In this document: positions 7,846-16,582 of the stretch, piece after piece
Position numbering within the stretch: the first letter of the stretch is position 1
How the letters are laid out: each line of letters starts with the position of its first letter
DNA from: an uncultured Flavobacteriaceae bacterium
GTDB lineage: Bacteria > Bacteroidota > Bacteroidia > Flavobacteriales > Flavobacteriaceae
Direction: 5' to 3'
DNA length: 34,586 bases
NCBI GenBank assembly: GCA_938088195.1
Contig: CALKEO010000047.1
Coordinates: forward strand, 1-34,586
Program-made: the position numbers and the translations under genes
The notes under the pieces: model-generated
Seen by the model: only the letters and a program-made list of their open reading frames with translations
Told to the model about the DNA's origin: nothing
Databases searched by the model: none

Positions 7846-8898
7846 ATGCCACACATCTTAGTTTTAAGATTTTCTTCGATGGGTGATGTTGCTATGACAG
7901 TTCCAGTTTTAAGATGTTTGGTTAAAAAATATCCAGACGCAAAAATAACACTAGTTAGTAAGTCAATTTATAAACCAATATTTAAAGAATTTAAAACAAT
8001 TGATTTTTTTGATGTTGATTTTAAATCGAAATATAAAGGAATCCAAGGGTTAGTTTCTCTTTTTAAAGACTTAAAAAAAATTCACCCTACACATATTGCC
8101 GATTTACATTCTGTTTTAAGAACAAATATTTTATATATTTTATTTAAAATATTTTTTTTTAAAGCAAAAAAAGTAGACAAACAAAGACTTGAAAGAAAGA
8201 AGCTTTTTAAAGAAAAAAATAAATTCTTCAAACCACTAACTCCTATGCCATATAAATATTGTGAAGTATTTAATAAGCTTGGTTTTAGCGTTGATTTAAC
8301 TAGTCATAAGTTTCCAGACCCTTTAATTCTTGGAGAAAAATGCCAAATAGCTTTAGAGGGGTTTCCAACAAAAAGGAAATGGATTGGAATAGCACCCTTT
8401 GCTTCTTTTAATGGAAAAATATACCCATTGGACTTAATGCAAAATGTAGTTTCTTTTTTACAAAGAGATTATTTGGTTTTTTTATTTGGACAAGGGGAAT
8501 ATGAAATTAGTAAACTTGAAATTTGGGCTCAAGCTTACCAAAATGTTTTTGGGGGCTATAAATTGGAATCACTAGCAAACGAAATTGAGATCATTTCAAA
8601 TTTAGATCTTATGATTTCTATGGATTCCGCCAATGGACATTTGGCAGCAAATTATAATGTACCAGTAATTTCACTGTGGGGATTAACGCATCCTTTTGGT
8701 GGTTTTGCCCCTTTTTTATCAAACCAAAAAAATATGTTAGTTTCAAATAGGGAAAAGTATCCAAAGATTCCTACATCAGCTTATGGAAAAAAGATTCCCA
8801 ACGGATATGAAAACGTAATGAGAACAATTGATTATAAGGACGTATTAACTAGATGTTTAGATATATTAGAAAGCTCTAAACATCATCAAAATCAATAG
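7846..8898 (+). CDS. Glycosyltransferase family 9 (heptosyltransferase-like)
   Basis: A GT-B glycosyltransferase of the ADP-heptose:LPS heptosyltransferase family, acting at the cytoplasmic face of the inner membrane, probably in lipopolysaccharide core assembly. The N-domain opens with ILVLRFSSMGDVAMTVPVLR (residues 4-23), typical of GT9. The C-domain shows IGIAPFASFNGKIYPLD and the donor-binding MDSANGHLAANYNVPVISLWG segment (about 259-280), where GT9 proteins usually have MDSGPxHLA. The 350-residue length is normal. It follows DUF4254 by 5 bp and its end overlaps the convergent ferredoxin-reductase gene by 23 bp. The actual sugar donor cannot be read from sequence. Confidence 0.93.
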   Translation: MPHILVLRFSSMGDVAMTVPVLRCLVKKYPDAKITLVSKSIYKPIFKEFKTIDFFDVDFKSKYKGIQGLVSLFKDLKKIHPTHIADLHSVLRTNILYILFKIFFFKAKKVDKQRLERKKLFKEKNKFFKPLTPMPYKYCEVFNKLGFSVDLTSHKFPDPLILGEKCQIALEGFPTKRKWIGIAPFASFNGKIYPLDLMQNVVSFLQRDYLVFLFGQGEYEISKLEIWAQAYQNVFGGYKLESLANEIEIISNLDLMISMDSANGHLAANYNVPVISLWGLTHPFGGFAPFLSNQKNMLVSNREKYPKIPTSAYGKKIPNGYENVMRTIDYKDVLTRCLDILESSKHHQNQ

Positions 8899-9919
8899 AA
8901 ATATTTTGCGATGTTGGAACTGTTTGGCAAGCAAGGACTAGCCCTTCTTGAATTTCTGAATCTGTTAAGATATTATTCTCTAGCATTTTTCCTGTTCCAC
9001 TTGTGATTTTTCCTATGCAGGATGAACACACCCCTCCTTGGCAAGAATAGGGGACATCAATTTTTTGACTTAAAGCAGCGTCTAAAATTGTTATATTTTT
9101 AGGAATGGTTATTTCAAAATCCTCATAATCACATGTTATTTTTGCCATACAATCTCCTACCGAATTAGTTTCTAGTTTTAATTCAGATTTGGAAAAAAAA
9201 AGCTCAAAGAGAATTTTGTTTTTTTCATAACCTAATTTATTTAACTCATCAGAAATTGAAAGAGTTAATTCTTCAGGACCACATAAAAAGAACTTGTCAA
9301 AGCTTAGTTTAGAATGCTGTTTTAAGCAATAATTAATAAACGCAGAATCAATTCTTCCAAATTCGCAGTCTGCAACATTTTCACGACTATAAATATTATG
9401 ACAGTAAAAACGAGAGGAGTAACTGGACTCTAAGCCTTTGATATCATTAAAAAACATGGTTTCAGCAATTGATTTGTTGGAATAAAGGAGTACAAATTTA
9501 TTATCAGTATTTGAGCTTAAGGTGTCTTTAATAATTGAAAGTATTGGAGTGATACCACTACCTGCAGCTATTCCACAAAATATTTTTTTAGAGTTATCGT
9601 TTTCAAAAATAAATCTTCCTTCAGGTCTGGAAACTTCAAGTAAATCTCCTTTTCTTAAAACATCATTGGCGTAATTTGAAAACACCCCACCTTTAATACT
9701 TTTTACAGCTACAATTAATAGTTCGCTTTGTGGTGAGCTGCAAATGGAGTAGGATCTTGTGATTAACTCTCCTTTAATTTTAGCTCTTAAGGTGATGTAT
9801 TGACCAGATTTAAAAGAAAATAGTTCAGTAAGATGTGAGGGGATATCAAAAGTAATAGCAACTGCATTAGTTGTCTCCTCTTTAATGTTAGAAATTTTTA
9901 ATTGATGAAATTTTTGCAA
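8876..9919 (-). CDS. Ferredoxin-NAD(P)H reductase with C-terminal 2Fe-2S domain (PaaE-like)
   Basis: A three-domain electron-transfer flavoprotein. The FAD domain carries RSYSIC (55-60), the NAD(P) domain GIAAGSGITPI (117-127) and FLCGP (211-215), and the C-terminal plant-type ferredoxin domain binds 2Fe-2S through Cys293, 298, 301 and 331 (C-x4-C-x2-C-x29-C). The plan is that of PaaE, the reductase of phenylacetyl-CoA epoxidase, but no paaABCD genes are present. In Flavobacteriia such proteins often stand alone, perhaps serving a desaturase or another oxygenase. The start appears to be TTG (9917-9919), as no in-frame ATG fits the conserved N-terminus MQKFHQLKIS. The 3' end overlaps the convergent glycosyltransferase by 23 bp. 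Confidence 0.9.
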   Translation of the reverse strand: MQKFHQLKISNIKEETTNAVAITFDIPSHLTELFSFKSGQYITLRAKIKGELITRSYSICSSPQSELLIVAVKSIKGGVFSNYANDVLRKGDLLEVSRPEGRFIFENDNSKKIFCGIAAGSGITPILSIIKDTLSSNTDNKFVLLYSNKSIAETMFFNDIKGLESSYSSRFYCHNIYSRENVADCEFGRIDSAFINYCLKQHSKLSFDKFFLCGPEELTLSISDELNKLGYEKNKILFELFFSKSELKLETNSVGDCMAKITCDYEDFEITIPKNITILDAALSQKIDVPYSCQGGVCSSCIGKITSGTGKMLENNILTDSEIQEGLVLACQTVPTSQNISIDFDDV

Positions 9920-9999
9920 AATATTATAATTTATAATGGACCATAAAAGTATGAAACAGTTTATAATTTAAAAAAAATAGACATTCCTTAATGAATGTT

Positions 10000-10007
10000 T
10001 ATATTTG
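10000..10007 (+). promoter_or_regulatory. -7 box (TATATTTG) immediately before the DUF5687 gene
   Basis: TATATTTG ends only 4 bp before the preferred ATG at 10012. If this box is used, the mRNA would begin at or next to the start codon and be leaderless. No clear -33 TTTG is present. Confidence 0.4.
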
Positions 10008-10011
10008 TAGC

Positions 10012-11481
10012 ATGTTTTTAACTTTTTTATCTCTTCAATGGAAATCCTTTTTTAGAGGAGAGTCTGTAGGCGCTAACGTCATGGCCAAAATTTTTAAATG
10101 GTTTTGGATTCTATATTTTGCTTTTTTAACTCCAATATTGGGTCTTATAACTTACAAGGTTATAAAAGAAGATTTTCAAGTAGATGATCCTTTCCTTTTT
10201 CTCAACAAAAACTTAATTTATGTCTTTGGCTATTGGATAGTCATGAGATACTTTATTCAGCCTATTCCGGTTGTCTCAATCAAACCACTACTTTTAACGC
10301 CCATTTCAAAAACTAAAATAGTTAGGCAAACCTTAGGGAAATCTATTTTTTCCTTTTTCAATTTAATAGCATTTTTTTATTTAATACCACTAACATTTGA
10401 GCTGGTTGATAATGGCTATTTAATTAATAATTTAATAGGCTGGAACTTAACGATAATTGCCATTGTTTATATTACTAATTATTTAAATTTTTTACTCAAT
10501 AATAACGATAAGCTTCTGTATGGCATTGGATTAATGCTTGCAATCATAAAGCTATTAGAATATTTCTCTATTTTTGATTTTACAGTCTACTCAGAGGCAC
10601 TTTTCTATTCTTTTTATGTTAACCCACTGTTTGCTATAGTTCCCTGGCTGTTTTTAATTTGGCTTTATTTTTATGTTTTTAAATTCTTTAAAAATGGACT
10701 TTATATAGACTCTGGTTTAAAAAAGAAAACAACAGAAGCTAAAATAGATGATTTCTCATGGCTGGATAGATTTGGAAAAACCGCTATTTTTCTAAAAAAT
10801 GATTTAAGATTAATTAAACGATCTAAAAGAGCTAGAAGCACAGTTATTGCAGGAATATTTTTTCTTTTTTATGGTTTTATTTTTTATTTTCAAGAGGACA
10901 TATGGGGCTCATGGATGACCTTTTTTGGATATCTTTTTGCCTCTGGAGGGTTTTTATTTATGTTTGGCTCTTTTGTGCCGAGTTGGGACAGTCAGTACTA
11001 TTCATTTATGATGTGCCAAAACATAGAGTACATAGAATACATAAAATCTAAATGGTCTTTAGTTGTAATTGGTACAGTTATATCTACCTTTTTGGCCTGT
11101 TTTATATATTCTTTTTTAGGAGTTGAAGCCGTCTACGCTGTTTTTGCAGGAGGATTATACAATATTGGTGTTAATGGCTATTTGACTTTATGGGCAGGTG
11201 CTTTTACTAAAACACCCGTCGATTTGGACTCGAGTAAAATGGCATTTGGAGGAAAAAAAGCTTTTAATATGAAAACATTACTAATTAGTCTACCTCAAAT
11301 GGTCCTTCCGATAGCTTTATTTTCACTTGGGAGTTATTATTATTCATACTTAGCTGGTTGCTTAATTGTTGGCTTTACAGGTATTTTGGGGATTTTACTT
11401 AAAAAACAAGTTTTTAATCTTATTATCAAGGCATATAAATCAGAAAAGTATTCTACTTTGAAAGCCTATAAACAAACTTAA
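10012..11481 (+). CDS. ABC transporter membrane subunit, DUF5687 family
   Basis: A polytopic inner-membrane protein of 489 residues with about 10 to 12 hydrophobic segments, acting as permease partner of the ATPase that follows 4 bp downstream. I prefer the ATG at 10012 (MFLTFLSLQWKSFFR), because the family typically starts with a short amphipathic segment containing E/QWKSFFR; an ATG 21 bp upstream would add MNVYICS. The SLxWKSFFRG N-terminus, the internal WLDRFGKTAIFLKNDLRLIKRSKRAR region (about 247-273) and the two six-helix-like halves match DUF5687 exporters of Bacteroidota. The substrate is unknown. Confidence 0.88.
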   Translation: MFLTFLSLQWKSFFRGESVGANVMAKIFKWFWILYFAFLTPILGLITYKVIKEDFQVDDPFLFLNKNLIYVFGYWIVMRYFIQPIPVVSIKPLLLTPISKTKIVRQTLGKSIFSFFNLIAFFYLIPLTFELVDNGYLINNLIGWNLTIIAIVYITNYLNFLLNNNDKLLYGIGLMLAIIKLLEYFSIFDFTVYSEALFYSFYVNPLFAIVPWLFLIWLYFYVFKFFKNGLYIDSGLKKKTTEAKIDDFSWLDRFGKTAIFLKNDLRLIKRSKRARSTVIAGIFFLFYGFIFYFQEDIWGSWMTFFGYLFASGGFLFMFGSFVPSWDSQYYSFMMCQNIEYIEYIKSKWSLVVIGTVISTFLACFIYSFLGVEAVYAVFAGGLYNIGVNGYLTLWAGAFTKTPVDLDSSKMAFGGKKAFNMKTLLISLPQMVLPIALFSLGSYYYSYLAGCLIVGFTGILGILLKKQVFNLIIKAYKSEKYSTLKAYKQT

Positions 11482-11485
11482 TTTT

Positions 11486-12181
11486 ATGATTACTTTAAAA
11501 AATATTACAAAAAATTACTCGAAAGACACGGTATTAGACATAACATCTTTGGAGATACCCGCAGGTCAAACCTTCGGTTTAGTTGGAAATAATGGAGCGG
11601 GTAAAACTACTATGTTTAGTTGCCTTTTAGATTTAATTAAGCCTTCAACAGGACAAGTAATCAATAACAATGTTGAAATAGCCAAAAGTGAAAAATGGAA
11701 GAGTTTTACCTCAGCATTTTTGGATGACACTTTTTTAATTGGATACTTAATGCCCGAAGAATACTTTTATTTTGTTGGTGAATTAAGAGGTTTGTCAAAG
11801 AAACAAGTGGATAATTTTTTAATTCAATTTGAAGTTTTTTTTCACGGAGAAATATTGGGAGGAAAAAAATATTTAAGAGATCTTTCTAAGGGAAATCAAA
11901 AAAAAGCTGGTGTAGTTGCCGCTTTGCTCGGAGAGCCTAAAGTGGTAGTTCTTGATGAACCTTTTGCGAATCTCGATCCTTCTACTCAAATTAGACTCAA
12001 AGAAATCTTAAAAGATTTATCAAAAAATAAAGAAACAACTATTTTAGTTTCTAGTCATGATATTCAAGACGTTACTGAAGTATGTGAAAGGATTGTTCTT
12101 CTTGAAAAAGGAAAGATTATAAAAGACATTGTTACTAGCCCAAAAACTCTCAAGGAGCTCGAAGCGTACTTTAAGGGTTAG
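11486..12181 (+). CDS. ABC transporter ATP-binding protein
   Basis: The nucleotide-binding subunit that powers the upstream DUF5687 membrane protein. The 231-residue protein shows Walker A GNNGAGKTT (34-42), the signature LSKGNQKK (133-140, LSKGN in place of LSGGQ), Walker B VVVLDEP (153-159), the D-loop NLDP and the switch SSHD (near 194). The short, single-domain form with a CcmA/NatA-like sequence suggests an export-type transporter. It is translated 4 bp after the permease gene and is the last gene of this unit. A 77-bp gap to sprE follows. Confidence 0.95.
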   Translation: MITLKNITKNYSKDTVLDITSLEIPAGQTFGLVGNNGAGKTTMFSCLLDLIKPSTGQVINNNVEIAKSEKWKSFTSAFLDDTFLIGYLMPEEYFYFVGELRGLSKKQVDNFLIQFEVFFHGEILGGKKYLRDLSKGNQKKAGVVAALLGEPKVVVLDEPFANLDPSTQIRLKEILKDLSKNKETTILVSSHDIQDVTEVCERIVLLEKGKIIKDIVTSPKTLKELEAYFKG

Positions 12182-12258
12182 TTAACGATTTCAATTTTTT
12201 TTGCTTTTCGATAATAAAACAGTTTATTTTTGGTTATAAGTTAGCATACCCTTTTAAT

Positions 12259-14715
12259 TTGAAAAATTCTATATACGCTATATTTTTATTATTTGTTTTT
12301 TTAGCTTGTTCTACTAAAAAAAACAAACCTATTAATAAAGGTTACCACTCTTTAGTTTCCTCTTATAACGTTCTTTTCAACGGAAACCAGTCTTTAAATG
12401 AGGGACTTTTACAGACAGAAGAAGGCTTCACAGAAAATTATTGGGATATTTTGCCGATTGAAAAATTAAATATATCACAAGATATTATCACCGTTGGCGG
12501 CATTGAGAATGAAAACTTTTTGAAAGGAGAAGAAAAAGCAGCCAAAACAGTTCAAAAACATTCCATGCAAATTGACGGAGCCCAAAGGAATCCGAAAATC
12601 GCAAATGCCTACATGCTTTTGGGTAAAGCTAGATATTTTGATCAAAGATTTGTTCCATCGTTAGATGCTTTTAATCAAGTCTTTAAACAATCAAATGAAC
12701 AAACAATAATAGACGGGTCTTTAATTTGGAAAGCAAAAGCTAACATCCGACTGGAACAGGAAAATCTAGCATTAGAAATCTTAAACAAATTATTACAAAA
12801 AGAAAGCTTAAGTAAAGAAAATATTTTAGAGGGAAATGCAGCTTTAGCTATGGCTTATTTAAAGCTAGATGAAGAAAAAAAAGCAGTCAAACCTTTAAAA
12901 ATTGCACATGAAATTGAAAATAACAACTTAAAAAAAGCGAGGTATTTATATATTTTGGGTCAAATACTTGAAAAGCAATCAAATAAAGATTCTGCTTATG
13001 TTTTTTTTAAAAAAGTCATCCAGTTTAATAGAAAAATTCCAAGAGAACTATTCGTTAATGCCAAACTTAAAACATTGTTACTCGGTTCACTGGAAAACGA
13101 TAAAAAGGAGTCTCAGTTTAAAAAAATGATTGAAAATTATGAAAACGAAGATTTTTTAGACAAAATTTTTTTCAATTATTCCGTGTTTCTTTTTTCAAAA
13201 AATTCTAACGACCTAGCAAAGATTTATTTAAATAAAGCTGTAAGAGAAAACAGTAATGATAAGGAGCTGTTATATAGAGCTTTTATTAAAATGTCAAAAA
13301 TTTATTTTGAAAATTCAGACTATTTAATTGCAGGAAAATATTTAGATAGCACTTTAAATAATTTAGATAAAAAATCAAAAAAGTTTTGGGAAATTCAAAG
13401 ACAAAAGAAAGGAATAAGTCAAATTATTCAGTTAGAAAACAACATCAACCTTTACGATAGTTTGATAAAAATTTCATTTTATGGTTCAGAAAAATTAAAC
13501 AATATCTTAAAAGAAATTGAACGTAATAAAACCCAGATTAAAGTTGATGATGGAAAACAAGAAAAAATTAATATGCAAACTACAGGTTTTAAATCAAAAT
13601 CTAAAAAAAGTAATTTCTATTTCTACAATGATAATTTAGTTGCATTAGGTAAAAATTCATTCGAAACTTTATGGGGCGTTAGGGTTAAACAAACTTATTG
13701 GAGAAACCCCATTTCATCCCAAACAAGTCAAGTGAAGCTAAGCGAGAAAGCGATTAATGAAAAAGAAACCAATCAAACAGAGTCATTTGTTTCAGATGAA
13801 AAATCTAATTTACTTTCCTCCATACCAAGGACTAAGGTCCAAAAAGACAGTATATTTAATTTAAAAAACGATTCTTATTTAAGACTGGCAGAGTTATACT
13901 TAGTTAAATATAAAGATTTCGGTTCTGCAGAAAGTCGTTTAAAAAAAGTAATAAATTCTGATCCAAAACAAAACTTTGTAGCTGAGGCCAATTATTTACT
14001 TTATAAGCTGTATAAGCAACAAGGCTTAAAAACTGCAGAAGAAATAAAAAGTAAAATAATTAACAACCACCCTAATTCAAAATTCTCAAAGATTTTACAA
14101 AACGCTAATAGCTTGGTCGTTGAAGAAGAGTTTCTGATCAAAAAATTGGACAGCCTTCAAACCCTTTTTAAAGAACAAAAATTTAATTTGGTAATTAATG
14201 AAATTGATAAGCAATTAAACCTTATTGAAAGTCAAAAAATTTCAGTTGATTATGAATTATTAAAAGCAGCTTCTTATGGAAGGTTAGAAGGAATACTTTA
14301 TTATGGAGAAATGCTTAAAGAAATTATAAATAAATACCCTAATTCTCCAAGAGCAGATGAACTTAAAGGTATTAGTAAAGAGATCAATAAAAAATGGAAA
14401 TTAAAAAAAGACAATGAAAAATCAGGGAAACACCTTTTAGTTTACATTGTTGATAGTGAGTCACTGAATCAGGAAGTTTTAGGAAAAATCAAAAATGTTT
14501 TGGATAATTCCAAACGAGTTTCATTTGACGTTTATAATCAGACCACTAATTTTTTAGTAATAGGAGATTTTTTAAATTTAGAAAACGCGAATAAATCAAG
14601 AGGTTTTTTAGAGAAAAAAATAGAATTATTAAAACTTAATAATAATTTTGTAGTTTTGTCTTCCCAGTATAAGAATATGCTGATATACAAGACTTTAGAC
14701 TTGTTTATAAAATAA
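12259..14715 (+). CDS. sprE: Type IX secretion / gliding lipoprotein SprE (PorW)
   Basis: An 818-residue TPR lipoprotein of the SprE/PorW family, a periplasm-facing part of the type IX secretion system needed for secretion and, in gliding species, motility. The signal peptide ends in a lipobox with Cys17 (VFLACSTKK). Conserved stretches follow that I recognise from SprE: YNVLFNGNQSLNEG, YWDILPIEKL, EEKAAKTVQKHSMQIDG and AYMLLGKARYFDQRFVPSLDAF (about 110-131). TPR-like helices fill the rest (around 110-390 and 545-720). The C-terminal 95 residues resemble a small alpha/beta SPOR-like fold. The start must be TTG (12259-12261), since no ATG precedes the lipobox in frame. A bactofilin gene follows after 3 bp, as in other Flavobacteriia. 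Whether this organism glides cannot be told from here. Confidence 0.9.
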   Translation: MKNSIYAIFLLFVFLACSTKKNKPINKGYHSLVSSYNVLFNGNQSLNEGLLQTEEGFTENYWDILPIEKLNISQDIITVGGIENENFLKGEEKAAKTVQKHSMQIDGAQRNPKIANAYMLLGKARYFDQRFVPSLDAFNQVFKQSNEQTIIDGSLIWKAKANIRLEQENLALEILNKLLQKESLSKENILEGNAALAMAYLKLDEEKKAVKPLKIAHEIENNNLKKARYLYILGQILEKQSNKDSAYVFFKKVIQFNRKIPRELFVNAKLKTLLLGSLENDKKESQFKKMIENYENEDFLDKIFFNYSVFLFSKNSNDLAKIYLNKAVRENSNDKELLYRAFIKMSKIYFENSDYLIAGKYLDSTLNNLDKKSKKFWEIQRQKKGISQIIQLENNINLYDSLIKISFYGSEKLNNILKEIERNKTQIKVDDGKQEKINMQTTGFKSKSKKSNFYFYNDNLVALGKNSFETLWGVRVKQTYWRNPISSQTSQVKLSEKAINEKETNQTESFVSDEKSNLLSSIPRTKVQKDSIFNLKNDSYLRLAELYLVKYKDFGSAESRLKKVINSDPKQNFVAEANYLLYKLYKQQGLKTAEEIKSKIINNHPNSKFSKILQNANSLVVEEEFLIKKLDSLQTLFKEQKFNLVINEIDKQLNLIESQKISVDYELLKAASYGRLEGILYYGEMLKEIINKYPNSPRADELKGISKEINKKWKLKKDNEKSGKHLLVYIVDSESLNQEVLGKIKNVLDNSKRVSFDVYNQTTNFLVIGDFLNLENANKSRGFLEKKIELLKLNNNFVVLSSQYKNMLIYKTLDLFIK

Positions 14716-14718
14716 TTT

Positions 14719-15144
14719 ATGGCTTTTAGTTTAACTAACAATAACGACATGCAACAATCAAGAGATTCTAATTCAATAGATATTATAGAAAAAACAACAA
14801 AAGTAGTTGGAGACATAACTTCTAAAGCAGACTTTAGAATTGATGGAAATGTTGAAGGCACAATAACCACAACGGGTAAAGTTGTTGTTGGTGAGAATGG
14901 TGTTGTTTCTGGAAAAATTACTTGTTCAAATTCTGATATCGCAGGGTTAATAAAAGGAAGTTTAGATGTTTCAGGAATATTGTCGCTGAAATCCTCTGCA
15001 AGAGTTGAAGGAGATGTTGTGGCTGGAAAACTTGCAGTTGAGTCTGGCGCTAATGTTGATGCGAATATTTCAATGAAAGGAGCAAAAAAAATGAAAGCTT
15101 TAACAAGTGATGAAAAACAAACGCCCACAGAAAAAACAGCGTAA
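14719..15144 (+). CDS. Bactofilin (polymer-forming cytoskeletal protein)
   Basis: A 141-residue bactofilin that should self-assemble into filaments through a right-handed beta-helix. The core (about 30-118) is a run of short repeats with regularly spaced Gly and small hydrophobic residues: FRIDGNVEGTI, VVVGENGVVSGKI, ADIAGLIKGSL-like, LSLKSSARVEGDV, LAVESGANVDANI. The N- and C-terminal tails are polar and unstructured, as usual. It starts 3 bp after sprE, so the secretion lipoprotein and this filament protein are probably co-expressed. Its last 35 bp overlap the atpZ start in another frame. Confidence 0.95.
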   Translation: MAFSLTNNNDMQQSRDSNSIDIIEKTTKVVGDITSKADFRIDGNVEGTITTTGKVVVGENGVVSGKITCSNSDIAGLIKGSLDVSGILSLKSSARVEGDVVAGKLAVESGANVDANISMKGAKKMKALTSDEKQTPTEKTA

Positions 15145-15337
15145 TCCTTATTTAATTTTTATCGGTCTTGTTTTTCAAATGGGAGCAATTATTTTCTGCT
15201 TTTCTAAGATTGGAAAACACTTAGATAATTCTTATGATTCTGAAAAATTACTGACCTCAATCTTTACAATCACTGGTGTTATTATATCATTTTACATATT
15301 AATTAAACAATTGAAAAGTATAAATAGTAAGCTCTAA
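15110..15337 (+). CDS. AtpZ/AtpI-like ATP synthase accessory membrane protein
   Basis: A 75-residue protein with a Lys/Arg-rich N-terminus and two membrane helices (about 13-30 and 44-63) in the hairpin form of AtpZ/AtpI, which helps c-ring assembly or ion supply to the F-type ATP synthase. I start it at the ATG at 15110; a GTG codon directly before would add one residue. The first 35 bp lie inside the end of the bactofilin gene in a different frame, an unusually long overlap, but the next Met would remove the basic N-terminus and part of the first helix. atpB follows after 119 bp. Confidence 0.85.
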   Translation: MKNKRPQKKQRNPYLIFIGLVFQMGAIIFCFSKIGKHLDNSYDSEKLLTSIFTITGVIISFYILIKQLKSINSKL

Positions 15338-15361
15338 TAAGCTATATTTTTTCGATAGATG

Positions 15362-15378
15362 AAATTTTGTTAAAATTT
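15362..15378 (+). terminator. Weak AT-only hairpin after atpZ
   Basis: A 7-bp perfect stem (AAATTTT / AAAATTT) with a 3-nt loop lies 25 bp after the atpZ stop codon and is followed by a T-rich stretch. With no G-C pairs it would be weak; it may only attenuate read-through into the atp operon, which has its own promoter box at 15414. Confidence 0.3.
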
Positions 15379-15413
15379 TACATTTCTAATTTTTATATTT
15401 TAGTTTATAACAT

Positions 15414-15421
15414 TACATTTG
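15414..15421 (+). promoter_or_regulatory. -7 promoter box (TACATTTG) of the atpBEFHAG operon
   Basis: TACATTTG is a perfect TAnnTTTG match, 35 bp before the TTG start of atpB. The -33 region holds only T-rich sequence with no exact TTTG. The position fits an independent promoter for the ATP synthase operon. Confidence 0.55.
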
Positions 15422-15456
15422 CGGCATTATTTTTTAACCCTGACTAAGACATAAAA

Positions 15457-16551
15457 TTGAAGAATTTTATAAAATTATTCCCAATTATAACTTTATTCTT
15501 TGTAGGATCATTTTACTTACAGGCTTCATTTGAAATAAATACAAAAGAAACAAACTCCAAGGGGTCAAAAAAATCTGAAATTAAAGAATATATTAATCAC
15601 CATTTAAAAGACAGCCATTCTTATTCTTTAACCTCTTACACTGATGAACAAACAGGAAAAAAAGTTTATATAGAAATTCCTCTTCCGGTAATTTTATATG
15701 ATAATGGGTTTCACTTTTTTATGTCATCATCTCTAAAACATGGAAAAAAAGTAGTTGAGAGTGATGGCAACTATTACAAATTAAATTATCACGACAGTAA
15801 AATTTATAAAACAAACAAGCAAGGAGTATTTAATTTTGATGAGAATCATCATCCTACTAATTATGCGCCACTAGATTTTTCAATAACCAAAAATATAGCA
15901 ACTATCATATTGGTTGCTATTTTAATGTTTTTACTTTTTAGAAGCTTGGCAAAATCTTTCATTTCTAACAACGGCATTTCCAAAGGAATAGGAAGATTTT
16001 TTGAACCTATTATATTATACATAAGAGACGATATTGCTATTCCAAATATTGGAGAAAAAAAATATAAGGATTATATGAGCTTTTTATTGACAGTATTTTT
16101 CTTTATTTGGTTTCTAAACATGTTAGGATTAACTCCGCTTGGCGTGAATGTTACAGGAAATATTGCCGTAACATTTTCCTTGGCTTTACTAACTTTTTTA
16201 ATTACAAATTTAACAGCAAACAAGAATTATTGGGGACATATTTTTTGGATGCCCGGAGTGCCAATGCTTATAAAAATAGTACTAGCCCCAATTGAACTTT
16301 TAGGAGTTTTCATCAAACCGTTTTCGTTACTTATCAGACTTTATGCCAATATTCAAGCTGGTCACATAGTTCTGTATAGTTTAATTGGTTTGATGTTTAT
16401 TTTTAATAACATGATAGGATCAAGTTTATCGTTTGTATTAGCATTTTTTATTTCTATTATTGAAATTTTAGTAGCGCTATTACAAGCATATATTTTCACA
16501 ATGCTATCGGCATTATATTTTGGGTTTGCAGTTGCGGAGGAAGATCATTAA
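15457..16551 (+). CDS. atpB: F0F1 ATP synthase subunit a
   Basis: The membrane subunit that forms the proton half-channels against the c-ring. It has 364 residues because of the N-terminal extension usual in Bacteroidota: a signal-like helix (1-22) and a periplasmic His-containing region (HHLKDSHSYS, 48-57; EIPLPVILY, 73-81), before the core helices starting near 145. The essential channel Arg is Arg294 in KPFSLLIRLYANIQAGH (287-303). The start is TTG (15457-15459); an in-frame stop lies 10 bp upstream and no ATG is available, and this start preserves the signal peptide. It is the first gene of atpBEFHAG. Confidence 0.96.
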   Translation: MKNFIKLFPIITLFFVGSFYLQASFEINTKETNSKGSKKSEIKEYINHHLKDSHSYSLTSYTDEQTGKKVYIEIPLPVILYDNGFHFFMSSSLKHGKKVVESDGNYYKLNYHDSKIYKTNKQGVFNFDENHHPTNYAPLDFSITKNIATIILVAILMFLLFRSLAKSFISNNGISKGIGRFFEPIILYIRDDIAIPNIGEKKYKDYMSFLLTVFFFIWFLNMLGLTPLGVNVTGNIAVTFSLALLTFLITNLTANKNYWGHIFWMPGVPMLIKIVLAPIELLGVFIKPFSLLIRLYANIQAGHIVLYSLIGLMFIFNNMIGSSLSFVLAFFISIIEILVALLQAYIFTMLSALYFGFAVAEEDH

Positions 16552-16582
16552 AGAAAGAATGTTTAATTAAAATTATATAAAT

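Noticed and set aside
8876-9919. Phenylacetate degradation gene paaE
   Set aside because: The domain plan matches, but none of the other paa genes is present; only a general reductase call is safe.
12229-12261. Promoter TTTG-N21-TTAATTTG for sprE
   Set aside because: The -7-like part overlaps the TTG start codon, so a transcript from it would lack the start and the lipoprotein signal.
14538-15128. Long minus-strand open frame (196 codons) opposite the end of sprE and the bactofilin gene
   Set aside because: It is the antisense shadow of repetitive bactofilin codons; it resembles no protein family and both plus-strand genes are clearly real.
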